Positions 7,884 through 16,724 of a stretch of DNA of 64,000 nt are shown in pieces; within the stretch, counting starts at the first letter, position 1, and each line of letters starts with the position of its first letter. The position numbers were made by a program, and so were the translations under genes. The notes beneath the pieces were generated by a model. The model had not been told where the DNA came from. It made no database searches and saw only the letters and a program-made list of their open reading frames with translations. The DNA lies in contig CAVSZA010000033.1 in assembly GCA_963732095.1 (NCBI GenBank), forward strand, positions 19,683 through 83,682. The letters are read 5' to 3'. Origin of the DNA: AP-15 sp963732095. GTDB taxonomy: Bacteria; Pseudomonadota; Alphaproteobacteria; ATCC43930; CGMCC-115725.

Positions 7884-8756
7884 TTGAAACGCATCTTCAC
7901 TAGGAGGAGCGACGCCCGTCGCCTGGCGCTGCTCGGTATCGTGACGGGCTCGGTGGTTGTTGCGAGCGCCGCGGCACAAGAAACAGGAGGCCCGACAGCG
8001 CAGCAGCTGGCGAGGGACAGGGAGAACCCGTTCGCCCAAACCATCAACCTACCGCTCGCGGCGGTGACCGGATTCGGCATCGGGCCACATCACGATGTCG
8101 GCGAGCAACTGACCATCCAGCCGCAGCTTCCCCTGCCGCTCGATGCTGATTGGAACCTGATAATGCGGTCGCTGCTGCCGGTGCCATTTTCGCCCGATCC
8201 GCAACGGCGTTTCGGCCTCGGCGATGTTCAGCCTTCCTTCTTTCTCACGCCGGCCCGCAGCACGGGATTGATCTGGGGTGCCGGACCGGCCTTCGAGTTT
8301 CCGACCGCCACCAACAATGAGCTGGGAACCGGCAAGTGGTCGGCTGGACCGACCGGCGCGCTGGTCTATAGCGATAGCGAAGGCCCGTGGTTCGCCGGGA
8401 TTCTCGTGACCCAGCTCTGGTCTTTTGCCGGCGCGCCTCGCACCGCTGTGAACCAGACCTCGACGGAGGTCGACCTCAGCTACAATTTCGAGAGCGGCTG
8501 GTACATACAGACTGACCCCACCATTACTTATGACTGGTCGGCCACCCAGCGCCAGGCGCTTACTCTGCCAGTCGGGATCGACGTCGGCAAAGTGACGAAG
8601 ATCGGCGGGCAGGATGTAAGTTTCCAGCTCGGCGCGTACGACGCGCTCAAGAGCCCGACCGGTATTGCGCAATGGATCATCCGCGCCCAGATCACTTTGT
8701 TGTTCCCGCATCGTCGGGCTGCGCAGCACATGTACGTAGAGCCGCGAAGAGAATGA
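7884..8756 (+). CDS. Outer-membrane beta-barrel transporter-like protein
   Basis: A 290-residue exported protein. The TTG at 7884 is used because it gives a full signal peptide (basic MKRIFTRRSDARR, hydrophobic LALLGIVTGSVVVASAAA, cleavage near AQE). The mature part alternates short beta strands and turns (NLIMRSLLPVPF, WSAGPTGALVYSDSEGPWFA, DLSYNFESGWYIQTDPT) and ends in an amphipathic strand IIRAQITLLFP. This resembles the family of proteobacterial outer-membrane proteins annotated as transporters or neuromedin-U-like barrels. The substrate is unknown. It stands alone between gene stubs. Confidence 0.75.
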   Translation: MKRIFTRRSDARRLALLGIVTGSVVVASAAAQETGGPTAQQLARDRENPFAQTINLPLAAVTGFGIGPHHDVGEQLTIQPQLPLPLDADWNLIMRSLLPVPFSPDPQRRFGLGDVQPSFFLTPARSTGLIWGAGPAFEFPTATNNELGTGKWSAGPTGALVYSDSEGPWFAGILVTQLWSFAGAPRTAVNQTSTEVDLSYNFESGWYIQTDPTITYDWSATQRQALTLPVGIDVGKVTKIGGQDVSFQLGAYDALKSPTGIAQWIIRAQITLLFPHRRAAQHMYVEPRRE

Positions 8757-8829
8757 CAGCAATGGTTGTCCTAGAGCGCGGTTTTGTCATAGCCGAAATC
8801 TGGCGCTGCCCGCGCTGCGAGACGGGCGA

Positions 8830-8935
8830 TGGGCTGTCGGAATCCATCCGTCGCCGTAGCGGATCGCGCGCCGCACGCCATACGGGAAGGCGCCGCCGAC
8901 ATAAATCGGCGGGTGTGGTTTTTGCCCTTGTTTAG
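8830..8935 (-). pseudogene. Luciferase-like (LLM) oxidoreductase fragment
   Basis: The minus strand reads HPPIYVGGAFPYGVRRAIRY then GDGWIP, the conserved region of bacterial luciferase-like F420/FMN-dependent monooxygenases in which P-I-x-V-G-G begins a barrel strand and RYGDGW follows. Only about 35 residues remain, with no start or end of the original gene. Confidence 0.5.
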
Positions 8936-9154
8936 GCCTGGCCAACCGGGTCGGCGGGACCGATAGCTTGTTCAGCGGCGGCGCCTCCTAGTCGAAGGTC
9001 GCAAACCAAAGGCCTTGTAGTTGTCGAGCTGTGCGATGTCTTTGAGACCGATTCGACCGACGTGTATTTCTCGATTTTCGCACCACGCGCAGATGGCCGC
9101 TCACCACCCAAAATGGACCTTCAGCCGCACAACCACCTGCCTCCAATGGCGATG

Positions 9155-9685
9155 CTAGGGACTGACCTTGTAGCCATCAGTCGGCGAGACCCAGATGACT
9201 TTTTGACCCATAGTCGGCTGCGAAGCCCCGTCAACGGTTACCTTGGCGAGGAGCGATCCGTCAGCGGGGACGTAGGTCGAGCATATTTCATGGCCAAAAA
9301 AGCCCTTCATGGCGGACTGCATCTGTTGCCGGAGCGTAGCCGTTTGGGCCGGGTCGGCAGGACGATCACCTAAAGCGAACTTCGCAGCATCGATATCCCG
9401 TGGGCAAATCAATCCGCACACCTGATTTGCTTTGATCACGACGGGAGAGACGGTCGTCATGCTGATTGATGGGCTCTGCGAAATCAGCACGATCGCGATA
9501 TTGTCGATCGCACCATTCGCTTTGCTTTTATAGGCGGCGAGCGATCGACAAGTCCTTCGGGCTACATCTGGCGTGTAGCATTGAAGCTGCCCTTGGGCGG
9601 CAGGAGTGATAGGCGAGTCCAACGATGCCCCCTGCGCTGGTGAACAGACCGCCCAGATCATGGCGAAGAGCCAAAATTCACGCAT
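9155..9685 (-). CDS. Secreted hypothetical protein
   Basis: A 176-residue protein starting at MREFWLFAMIWAVCSPAQGA (9685), which gives a signal peptide with cleavage after AQGA; the longer upstream frame lacks support. The mature part has QLQCYTPDVARRTCRSLAAY, a motif with two Cys and an aromatic spacing that I know from small exported proteins of sphingomonads, then VLISQSP, a conserved CGLIC pair and a C-terminal KVTVDGASQPTMGQKVIWVS. Four cysteines suggest disulphide bonds. The role is unknown. No neighbouring gene forms an operon with it. Confidence 0.7.
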   Translation of the reverse strand: MREFWLFAMIWAVCSPAQGASLDSPITPAAQGQLQCYTPDVARRTCRSLAAYKSKANGAIDNIAIVLISQSPSISMTTVSPVVIKANQVCGLICPRDIDAAKFALGDRPADPAQTATLRQQMQSAMKGFFGHEICSTYVPADGSLLAKVTVDGASQPTMGQKVIWVSPTDGYKVSP

Positions 9686-10005
9686 TGGAGGATGATCCGC
9701 GTCGTTCCGTCCAAACGCTGTACGCATAGCAGAGCCTCCGAGGTTCGCAATCCATCCTTTGCCTACCATGGTCCTCCGGGCCGCCCAATGGGTGACGACA
9801 TTGACGAAGGCGCCGGGGTCCAGCTCCCACATCAGGCCATAGGCCGAAGCGAAGAAGGCTGTCCCGCGAACTCCCCGACGCGGTCGATAAATACACGCCG
9901 CACGGCTGGCTCCCGACGGAAACGGACTTTCCGCGTTCGTAAGGCGGCGATTATCGAGACCCGCGGGGAGATCAAGACGAAATCTCCACGGCGGAGATGG
10001 TTTCG
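9686..10005. other. Non-coding or decayed stretch
   Basis: No supported gene. A plus-strand frame reading SRELPDAVDKYTPHGWLPTE to a stop near 9951 may be the end of a lost gene, but I do not recognise it. Confidence 0.3.
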
Positions 10006-10269
10006 TTAAGGAGACGAGCGGCGGCGGCCGGCAATAAATCCCCAGATCACCAAGATAATTACCGCTCCGACCACTGCTCCAATCAAGCCAGCGCCTTCGT
10101 CCGCGCGATACCAGCCTATCGCTTGGCCCAGATAAGTGGCCAAAAAAGCTCCTACTATCCCGAGAATTGTGGTGAGGACGAACCCGGACGGTTCGTTATC
10201 GCCGGGCGTGACGAACTTCGCGATCACACCTGCGATGAACCCAATGATGATCGTCCAGATGATGTGCAT
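10006..10269 (-). CDS. GlsB/YeaQ/YmgE family stress membrane protein
   Basis: An 87-residue inner-membrane protein from ATG 10269, preceded by an AAGGGGAAA ribosome site. It begins IIWTIIIGFIAGVIAKFVTP, the family start in which a helix is followed by a G-x-x-A-x-x-x-x-P turn, then VLTTILGIVGAFLATYLGQA and IGAVVGAVIILVIWGF, three helices in all. Such transglycosylase-associated-type proteins are induced by osmotic, acid or general stress in many bacteria. Length and topology are standard. Confidence 0.9.
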   Translation of the reverse strand: MHIIWTIIIGFIAGVIAKFVTPGDNEPSGFVLTTILGIVGAFLATYLGQAIGWYRADEGAGLIGAVVGAVIILVIWGFIAGRRRSSP

Positions 10270-10414
10270 GGCAAATTTCCCCTTAAGGTGGAGCCCGGCC
10301 GATCTGGGTGGAAGGACGATCTGCCACAACAGCGCTCACTAGCCCGGGCCGGATGAGTGGGTCCACGGCCGCGAGAGGGGTAAGCCGACCGCTAGCCGAG
10401 TAAACTCCATAACC

Positions 10415-10879
10415 CTACTGACAGCGCGACGGATCATTGTTTACGATGATCGCAACCATTCTGTTCTGTGCCGCGGCCTGTTCATCGGCAGCGGATATGT
10501 ACGGCAGGCGCTCGCCGGTCCAGTGCAAACGAACCCGGTTCTCCGGTACCTTGTGGGTGTAAACGAGAGCCTCGAATACCGCTTCGGCGCGTCGTTGGGA
10601 TAGGTGCTCATTTAACTCCGCAGAGCCGACCAAATCTGCCTTGCCAATGATCGTGGCGACGAAGGCTGGGGTGCTCTGCATCATCCCGGCCACGTCGCGT
10701 ATATGGTCTTGGTCTTCAGGCGTTAACGCGTACGCGCCAGTGTCAAAATAAACAAAATGCGCCGTTGACCCCACGGGCAGCGGCAGGCTCGGCGTCTGTT
10801 GTGCTGTCGCAGCGTGAACTGCAAAAAAGCTCATGATCGTTGCCGCTGCCAGGCTCTTCGTTACTCTCTGCTTCGCCAT
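10415..10879 (-). CDS. OmpA-family periplasmic protein
   Basis: A 154-residue exported protein from ATG 10879 (GGGAACG ribosome site). Signal peptide: KSLAAATIMSFFAVHAATAQ. The mature part is a single OmpA C-terminal peptidoglycan-binding domain: FVYFDTGAYALTPEDQDHIR, IIGKADLVGSAELNEHLSQR and QNRMVAIIV. The family uses an Asp and an Arg to grip meso-diaminopimelate; the expected D (GKADLVGS) and R (QNRMV) are present. It lacks a beta-barrel, so it is a stand-alone wall-binding protein of the periplasm. Gene length is short but complete. Confidence 0.85.
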   Translation of the reverse strand: MAKQRVTKSLAAATIMSFFAVHAATAQQTPSLPLPVGSTAHFVYFDTGAYALTPEDQDHIRDVAGMMQSTPAFVATIIGKADLVGSAELNEHLSQRRAEAVFEALVYTHKVPENRVRLHWTGERLPYISAADEQAAAQNRMVAIIVNNDPSRCQ

Positions 10880-11089
10880 GACGTTCCCTTTCTCTGATTG
10901 TCTGCCCACCATAGTGATGTCCCCTCCACGAGAGGGTTGAGCTTGGCCGATATTCGTGCGATTCCCCGTCGGCTTCGTGGCCAGGATCGCGCTTTTGAGC
11001 AGTTTGGGCAAGGGTAAATCGCCTTCAGCGCGAGCAGATGGTGATTAAAGCCGGTGGTTGACGGCGCCGAGCGCCCAAACGAGGCCGGC

Positions 11090-11203
11090 TGGGGCCTGCA
11101 TCGAGATGCACTTTTCAACGAGCTCCTGCTGCTTTTCGGCATGCACCGCGCCGGCAAGCCGCCCGATGCGGAGCACCCCTTCGGCTATGGGTTGCAGCTC
11201 TAG
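11090..11203 (+). pseudogene. Cation diffusion facilitator transporter fragment
   Basis: The plus-strand frame ending at 11203 reads ALFNELLLLFGMHRAGKPPD then AEHPFGYGLQL, the end of helix 1 and the H-P-F-G-Y-G loop typical of CDF metal exporters (CzcD/FieF family). In an intact gene YFW and helix 2 would follow, but a stop ends the frame. Only about 35 of around 300 residues remain. Confidence 0.65.
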
Positions 11204-11600
11204 GACATAGCGGCGGCGCAGCGGAGGCGGGATAGTGGCAGAGCATAGATTTCAGGAACTCCTCCAGCGCATCCCGCGCTCTCCGGTGGATTTCCCCGCC
11301 AAGCGGCACACCGAGGCCAATCGACTCAACATCAGATCACCCCCAGACCGATTGCTCCATCATCCGCCGTGGCCGCCGTGACCCAAAATGCCGGATGCCT
11401 GCGCCTGGCCGAGGAACTCGGTGAGTGCGTTGCGGTTGACCAATCGGCTCGCTACAAGAGCACCGCGCGCCGGTCTATCTCGGGCGCTAGCCCGCATATC
11501 TCATACCGCGGTCAGTTTTCGCCGATGGTGAAGCAATAGGCGGCTGAGCGGCGGAAGAGAGTGACGGTTGTAGATTGCGCCGCACGATTGCAACTTTTCC
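11204..11600. other. No supported gene
   Basis: This stretch between the CDF fragment and the transposase has only short interrupted frames. It probably holds one end of the IS1380-type element, but I could not define matching terminal inverted repeats by eye. Confidence 0.3.
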
Positions 11601-13130
11601 GAGTCCTCTAGAGGGCAATGATCCTTAGACGGATTGGGGGATGATTTTCGCCGGGCTTTCTGTGTCAGCGCCCGACCGCGGTGAGCGCGGCATGGGCGGC
11701 GCGGTACTCGGCCTGATAGGGGAAGGCCGACGGCATGGCGAGCTTGATGCGGCGCACGCTGGTGCGCACCAGCGCCCCGATTTTCAAGAGCTTGAGGCGG
11801 ATGGTGCCGCACGCGGCGCGAGCGAACTGCGTGTGGGCCAAGCCGATGCGGCGCAAGGCGCTGATCAGGACATAAGCTATCGATGCAAACCACAGCCGCA
11901 ACTGGTTGGCGCGCATCGTGTGGGCCGAGGTGCGGTCGGCATAGAGGTCGAGCTGACACTCCTTGATGCGGTTTTCCATCTCGCCACGGGCGCAGTAGAG
12001 CTTTTCGTAAAGATGGCGGGCCTCGTGCTCCTCGCGTGCCAGCGAGGTGACGACAAAGCGCGGATTGGCTTCGCCGCCGGTCCATTCCGCCTTGGCCACG
12101 ACCCGGCGTTCGCGGCTCCAGCTCTTACGCGTTTGCCAGGTGAAGTCACAGAAGCGTCGCGCCGGCTTGCCAGTGCGTTGGCTCTGCTCTTGCGCCGCGG
12201 CGAGTTCGGTCTCGATCTCAGCGTTGAGGCGCGCGTTCTTGGCCAGGCCGAACAGGAAATCAACGCCGTTGTTCTCGCACCAGGCCATCAGCGCCTCGCG
12301 GGCAAAACCCAAATCGGCACGCAACAGCACGCGCACTTTGGGCCAGCGCTGGCGGATCTGGGCGACGATCCGCGCCACCTCCTCGACACTGCCGGCACTG
12401 GCATCGATGTTGGCGGGGCGCAATTTGGCGGCCAACAGATGCCGGCCGCAGAACACATAGAGCGGCAGATAGCAGTAATTGTGGTAATAGCCGTGGAAGA
12501 AACGCTCTTCCTGATGCCCGTGCAGCGGGTCGTCAGTAGCGTCGAGGTCGAGGGTGATCTGTGGCGGCGGCGCCGCATGGGCCTCGAGAAACAGGTCGAC
12601 AAACAGGGCTTCGATCGCCGTCGTGTCATAGCTGATCTTATGATAGCGGGTCGGCTCCGGGCGGCTCAATTCCAGTCGGTTGAGCGTCGATTTGCCGGCC
12701 AATGGCGCACAATCGGCCCGCTTTGCCGCCAGCTTGCCGCCCAGCACCGCCATGACAGGGTCGTGGCGCAGCTGGTCGTGGTCGATCAGGTCCTCGTAGC
12801 CCAAGGCGATCCCGAACACCCGCTGACCCACCAAACTCGACACCGTGTGCTCGACCAGCTCGGCCGCCCGGTAATCGGTGAAACAGCCAGCAAAGCGCTC
12901 GATCAACCGGAGCTGACCATCGGTGGCGCCGAGCAGCATGGCACCCGCCTGCGAGGTCATCCGACCGCCGTCGAAGGCCGCCACCACCTTGCGCCCTTCA
13001 ACCGGTGCAAAGCCAAACAGATCCGCGCTACACTCTGTCTGCATCGGGCTCCCCCTGATTCCGAGACAAACCCTTCTTCCAACGCGATTTTCTCAGATCC
13101 AGAGCCCCGATGCACCTACCCCTTTGAGAA
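11580..13130 (-). mobile_element. IS1380-type insertion sequence, approximate limits
   Basis: The transposase gene plus about 85 bp on each side is given as an estimate. CTAG occurs at both flanks (near 11613 and 13138) and could be a target duplication, but the terminal inverted repeats were not convincingly matched. Confidence 0.5.
11665..13044 (-). CDS. IS1380 family transposase
   Basis: A complete 459-residue DDE transposase. The N-terminus reads VVAAFDGGRMTSQAGAMLL, then RVFGIALGYEDLIDHDQLRH and DPVMAVLGG, all characteristic of IS1380. Catalytic region motifs include TLDLDATDDPLHGHQE with the first Asp, and a central LLRADLGFAREALMAWCEN for the second; the last acidic residue lies in the segment REEHEARHLYEKLYCARGEM with ENRIKE. 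No frameshift is seen, in contrast with the IS5 copy in this window, so this element may still be active. It lies between a CDF stub and a broken metallo-hydrolase gene, and may have inserted beside the latter's promoter. Confidence 0.93.
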   Translation of the reverse strand: MQTECSADLFGFAPVEGRKVVAAFDGGRMTSQAGAMLLGATDGQLRLIERFAGCFTDYRAAELVEHTVSSLVGQRVFGIALGYEDLIDHDQLRHDPVMAVLGGKLAAKRADCAPLAGKSTLNRLELSRPEPTRYHKISYDTTAIEALFVDLFLEAHAAPPPQITLDLDATDDPLHGHQEERFFHGYYHNYCYLPLYVFCGRHLLAAKLRPANIDASAGSVEEVARIVAQIRQRWPKVRVLLRADLGFAREALMAWCENNGVDFLFGLAKNARLNAEIETELAAAQEQSQRTGKPARRFCDFTWQTRKSWSRERRVVAKAEWTGGEANPRFVVTSLAREEHEARHLYEKLYCARGEMENRIKECQLDLYADRTSAHTMRANQLRLWFASIAYVLISALRRIGLAHTQFARAACGTIRLKLLKIGALVRTSVRRIKLAMPSAFPYQAEYRAAHAALTAVGR

Positions 13131-13155
13131 TTCCGGGCTAGCGATAGAGGACGCG

Positions 13156-13947
13156 ATGGGAAGGCTAATTTTCACCGCGATATTGCTCGCCATCGTCACG
13201 CCGGCCGCGGCACAAACGGCCGATCGACTTTATCTCATGGACTGCGGTCACAATTTGGCAAAGGATCAGGCGCGTTGGTCGCCGGGTGTTAACGTCGGCA
13301 AGCCGATCGAGTTGTCCGACACATGCGTCCTCATCAAGCACCGCGAGCAATGGCTACTGTGGGACACCGGCTATCCGGATGCGGTCGCCGACCAACCGGT
13401 CGACACACCAGTTGGCCATGCGACGCGCGCGAAGAAGCTGATATCCCAGCTTGGCGAGCTCAACTTAAGCCGTCGGACATCGCTCTTGTCGCCATCTCCC
13501 ATACGCACGGCGACCATGTAGGGAATGTCGACCTATTTGGATTCCACGCTGCTGATCCAGAAGGCTGAGGTCGACTGGGCCTTTGCCGACGGCAAACCGG
13601 CACCGTTCAAGAAGGACCGGCCGATGAAGCTGCTGACCGGTGACTTCGATGTGTTCGGTGACGGTAGCGCAACGCTCCTTGCCACTCCGGGGCATACACC
13701 GGGCCATCAGTCGTTTTTGGTCCACCTAGACAAGACCGGCTGGGTTCTATTGACCGGCGACGCCGCGCATTTCAAGGACAACTGGGATAACGATCGCGTG
13801 CCGTCGATGAATACCGACGCGGAGCAGACACATAGCTCGCATGCTCGGCTCGCCAGGATTGTCGCCGAGAAGAAGGCGGCACTCTGGATCAATCACGATT
13901 TGCCCACTTTCGACAGCCTCAAGCATTCTCCCGATTTCTACGAGTGA
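13156..13947 (+). pseudogene. Exported metallo-beta-lactamase-fold hydrolase, frameshifted twice
   Basis: Three frames in order build one protein of the quorum-quenching-lactonase-like MBL class. Frame one: signal peptide MGRLIFTAILLAIVTPAAAQ, then YLMDCGHNLAKD and WLLWDTGYPDAV. Frame two (from about 13460): SDIALVAISHTHGDHVGNVD, the metal-binding H-x-H-x-D-H. Frame three (from about 13530): STLLIQKAEVDWAF, ATPGHTPGHQSFLV and LTGDAAHFKDNW to the stop at 13945-13947. Two single-base indels therefore split the gene. All zinc ligands remain in the DNA, so the breaks look recent or are sequencing errors. The true substrate is unknown. Confidence 0.85.
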
Positions 13948-14183
13948 CCGATCGCCCGGAAGTACGAGGTCTGCTTGACGGTCTGGGTTGGGGCAAATTC
14001 CGTCGAAGGTTAATCAGGGTATTGGGCAGGATCACGACGCTAGCGGCGGTTCGTGGCGGCGGTCGCGCAGGTCGAACTTTGGGGTCCGCCTGGAGATTTG
14101 ACAATCGCCATTAGCCGAAAGCTGTTGCGCTGACGTGTCCTCGACCAGCAGAGACTGTCGCGCAAGGGTACCCAGTGAAGCGC

Positions 14184-14855
14184 TTATTTCGGCAAGTAGT
14201 GCGGCGCTGCCGGGAACTCTCGGTCCTTGCTGGGGATGAGGGCATAAGGCAGCGCGAAGCCGGGCATCGCCGTGAGGCGGGCGGCCCAGGCTTCCAGATG
14301 GGGCCACTGCCCGATCTCGAACCCGCCCTCGGCCATGAACACCATGCGGCCCCAGCAGCCGATATCCGCGATCGTGCACTCGCCGCCGACGAGAAAGGGC
14401 CGATGCTTCACCGTATTATCGACGAACGACAGCGCCGCCTCGGCGCGCGGGCGGAATTCGGCGATCACCTCGTCGTGCATCTTGCGGAAGCGCGCGGAGT
14501 GGCGCACCCGCGCGACCGCGGTGATGTGGTCAGCCTCCCACGACAGCCACTCCCGTGCCTGCCAGCGCTCTTGCTCAGTGCGGCCCTCGAAATGTCCGGT
14601 CGTGCGCGCCAGGTAGTCGAGGATCACGTTCGACTGCAGGATAGTCAGCCCGCGATGCCGCAACGACGGCACCACCCCCCATCGGTTGATCGCCAGATAT
14701 TCGTGCGTGTTCTGCACCCCGATCTTCAAATTGACCGTGCGGAACGAATACGGCAGCCCGGCCAAAGCCAGATACAGCATCGGCTTGTAGCTCGAACTCG
14801 AGGTGAAGCTGCCATAGAGCGTCAGGCGGTTTTCGCCTATTTGCGCGCCGATCAT
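14184..14855 (-). CDS. Glutathione S-transferase family protein
   Basis: A 223-residue cytosolic protein. The thioredoxin-like N-domain starts LTLYGSFTSSSSYKPMLYLA (Ser-rich catalytic loop near residue 16), continues NRWGVVPSLRHRGLTILQSN with the cis-Pro VPSL and the S/N pair that holds the glutamyl group. The helical C-domain ends with VGGECTIADIGCWGRM and a FEIGQWPHLEAWAARL motif. Length and order match standard GSTs of alphaproteobacteria. The electrophilic substrate cannot be predicted. It is a single gene; upstream DNA to 15364 has no recognised partner. Confidence 0.88.
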   Translation of the reverse strand: MIGAQIGENRLTLYGSFTSSSSYKPMLYLALAGLPYSFRTVNLKIGVQNTHEYLAINRWGVVPSLRHRGLTILQSNVILDYLARTTGHFEGRTEQERWQAREWLSWEADHITAVARVRHSARFRKMHDEVIAEFRPRAEAALSFVDNTVKHRPFLVGGECTIADIGCWGRMVFMAEGGFEIGQWPHLEAWAARLTAMPGFALPYALIPSKDREFPAAPHYLPK

Positions 14856-15364
14856 CGTGTCGCGTCTGGCATTGCCAGTCCTCGCTTAAAGTCAGGCCCT
14901 CTCTCGATGTGCGTGGCGCGCATCAAGAACACCGCCTCCGGGTCGCCAAGTCGATCCCCGCGTATTCCTACTCTACCCTCGAACCTCGCCACGAGCGTGC
15001 ACAGCGCCTCACGACGATCGAGGCGGTCGAGGACGGGTGGTGCCGGCGGTGCATATCGTACGCGATGGCATCGGGCTCGCAGACCGTGCGATTGAGACGC
15101 GCGAGAGCGGCGCGATCCGCCGAAACCGGATTCGCCCCGGGCCATGGCGGCTTCACCGCCGCGCATGGTTCGGCCTTTCACCCGTGCGCGGGAACCGGCT
15201 GGATCGCCGACTTTGCTCTGCTAATGTAATTATGGAGCCGCGGTGGAGGCCCGCAAAACAAAGATGCCCCGATCCGGCAACCGCCCCAGCGTTGATCTTG
15301 GTTGGAGGCCGTAGCGATGGGCCGTACCGCGGCAGATCTCGGATGCTCTTCGTTTCGAGAGGAA
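14856..15364. other. Stretch without a recognised gene
   Basis: A minus-strand frame (AALARLNRTVCEPDAIAYDM and following) is interrupted and not recognised. It may be a decayed gene upstream of the GST. Nothing else is supported. Confidence 0.3.
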
Positions 15365-15600
15365 CCGAAAGTTCGCAGACTCTTCGCTGGAGGGAGATGG
15401 ATTCGAACCCTCGGTCCCCCAGTTAGGGAAGCATTTTTTCGAGACCACCCCCGAACCCGGCAACTGAAAAACCGGTTCGGTAGCCAGAACGGATTTTGAC
15501 GATCGACAAGGGCAGGTTTACCCTGCGCCGAGCCAGGCTGGCCCCCGGCAATGATATCAACGCCGGGTCAGCGGGCTTCCAGAAGGCGCCAACGCGGGGC
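15365..15600 (-). repeat. R1 repeat, long inverted copy
   Basis: The reverse complement of this segment matches 1-235 throughout, including the GATATC hairpin region, GGTCTCGAAAAAATGCT, TTCGAATCC and CTCCCTCCAGCGAAGAGTC. The two copies face each other across about 15 kb. Confidence 0.85.
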
Positions 15601-15919
15601 CCTGCCAGCCTGGTCGCTATTCGGCTCTAGCCGGCCGGTGCCCGACGATGGCGTCCTGTAGGTCGTTGATATGCGCGATACCGCGATCGTCGGGCACCGC
15701 AATTTTGCCATCGAACATGATCTAGCGTGGCCTGCCCAGCCCACGCAAATGGGAGCCGATCCTCATCATCCACAACGGGCGTAAGATTGATGTTTAAAGA
15801 GGAGTTCCACCGCCCGACGATATCGATCAGGCCGACCTCGTCCACCGCGGAACAGCCTCTCCTTTTCGGCGGGACCGATCTCCTCCCGCGCGGAAGGGCG
15901 AGCCCCGAACGCCCGAACG
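15601..15919. other. No recognised gene; 16-bp inverted repeat
   Basis: GTGCCCGACGATGGCG at 15638-15653 and CGCGATCGTCGGGCAC at 15682-15697 are inverted repeats with 15 of 16 positions paired, separated by 28 bp. No coding sequence is supported. Confidence 0.45.
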
Positions 15920-15990
15920 AGGGTCTCGAAAAATGCTGTCCCCCGACGGGGGACCGATGGTTCGAATCCATCTCCCTCCAGCGGACAGTA
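15920..15990 (+). repeat. R1 repeat copy with intact T-arm
   Basis: Reads GGTCTCGAAAAATGCTG, GTCCCCCGACGGGGGAC (a perfect variable-arm hairpin), GATGG-TTCGAAT-CCATC and TCCCTCCAGCGG. Along with the copy at 1-235 it keeps the T-stem fully paired. Sequence upstream of 15920 differs from the long copies. Confidence 0.85.
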
Positions 15991-16131
15991 CGTCTCTCTC
16001 CCGCATGCGGGCACCAACCCCGAGAATCCCGGCTTTACGCGCCGGCGTGCGGGCCATGGGAGGTGGTGCGGTCATGGGAAGGGCGGCGTGGCGATCAGCT
16101 CCAGATCTAGGCGATCGTCGGCAGCGTTACT

Positions 16132-16355
16132 TGGCCGCAGCGTGGATGTGCCGATGCCCGTCATCCTCGTCGGCGCGCCCGGCAGCATGGCGGCGGATGG
16201 GATCATCTGGAGTTCGTCGACGCAACCCTGCTGGCCCTCGCCTGGCAACTTGCCGCTGGGTGGGTCGACGAGAACACCGACGCAAACAGTTCCTCGGGTG
16301 TCAGCGACGCCGCGAGTGCTTCCATGGCGGCCAAGGCTTCTACGAGCCGATCGCC
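16132..16355 (+). pseudogene. AI-2E family transporter, C-terminal fragment, frameshifted
   Basis: The first frame reads VDVPMPVILVGAPGSMAADG then II, and after a single-base shift FVDATLLALAWQLAAGWVDE follows. Both are hallmarks of the end of AI-2E (PF01594) membrane proteins, where PMPVILIGxxGG and GLFVGxxxLALxY helices precede a polar tail. The rest of the eight-helix protein is absent here; an upstream part of the same family occurs downstream at 16435. Confidence 0.65.
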
Positions 16356-16434
16356 TAAGGCGCGCGCAATGTCACCACGCTCCTTGGCCGATGCCGGTTT
16401 GCCGTCATCCTTCCCCGCATCAGTCGCGCAGCGA

Positions 16435-16576
16435 TGACGGCACAGGCGAGGCGCTCATCTACACTGCGCTTCTGCTCGTCTGCGGCATGGCGGATAACGT
16501 GCTCAAGCCGCTGATGCGTGCCGTCCTTAAGTCTAAGCCGTCTGTACAAGATCGCCGCCAGGGGTGGAGTGGCTGA
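16435..16576 (+). pseudogene. AI-2E family transporter, internal fragment out of order
   Basis: The frame reads GEALIYTALLLVCGMADNVL then KPLMRAVL, corresponding to the penultimate helix of AI-2E transporters, which normally lies directly before the PMPVILVG segment. Here it lies after it, so the order is permuted, as left by a duplication followed by deletion. Confidence 0.55.
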
Positions 16577-16724
16577 TCGAATAAGCTAACATGCCCCCAA
16601 TGTGGCTCATGCAATAACACCGGCGGAGCGCGATCTGATGATCATTGTGTGCCACATATGGAAGGCGTGGTGGGTCTTGCGGCTGGTTAGACGGCGTAGG
16701 CGCGGAGCAGCCCCAGCCCGGTTC

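Noticed and set aside
11641..13521. Plus-strand open frame of 626 codons
   Set aside because: Mostly antisense to the IS1380 transposase and only in its last part overlapping the MBL-fold gene start.
13156..13947. A functional N-acyl-homoserine lactonase
   Set aside because: The MBL motifs are general, the gene is frameshifted twice and no quorum-sensing genes are adjacent.
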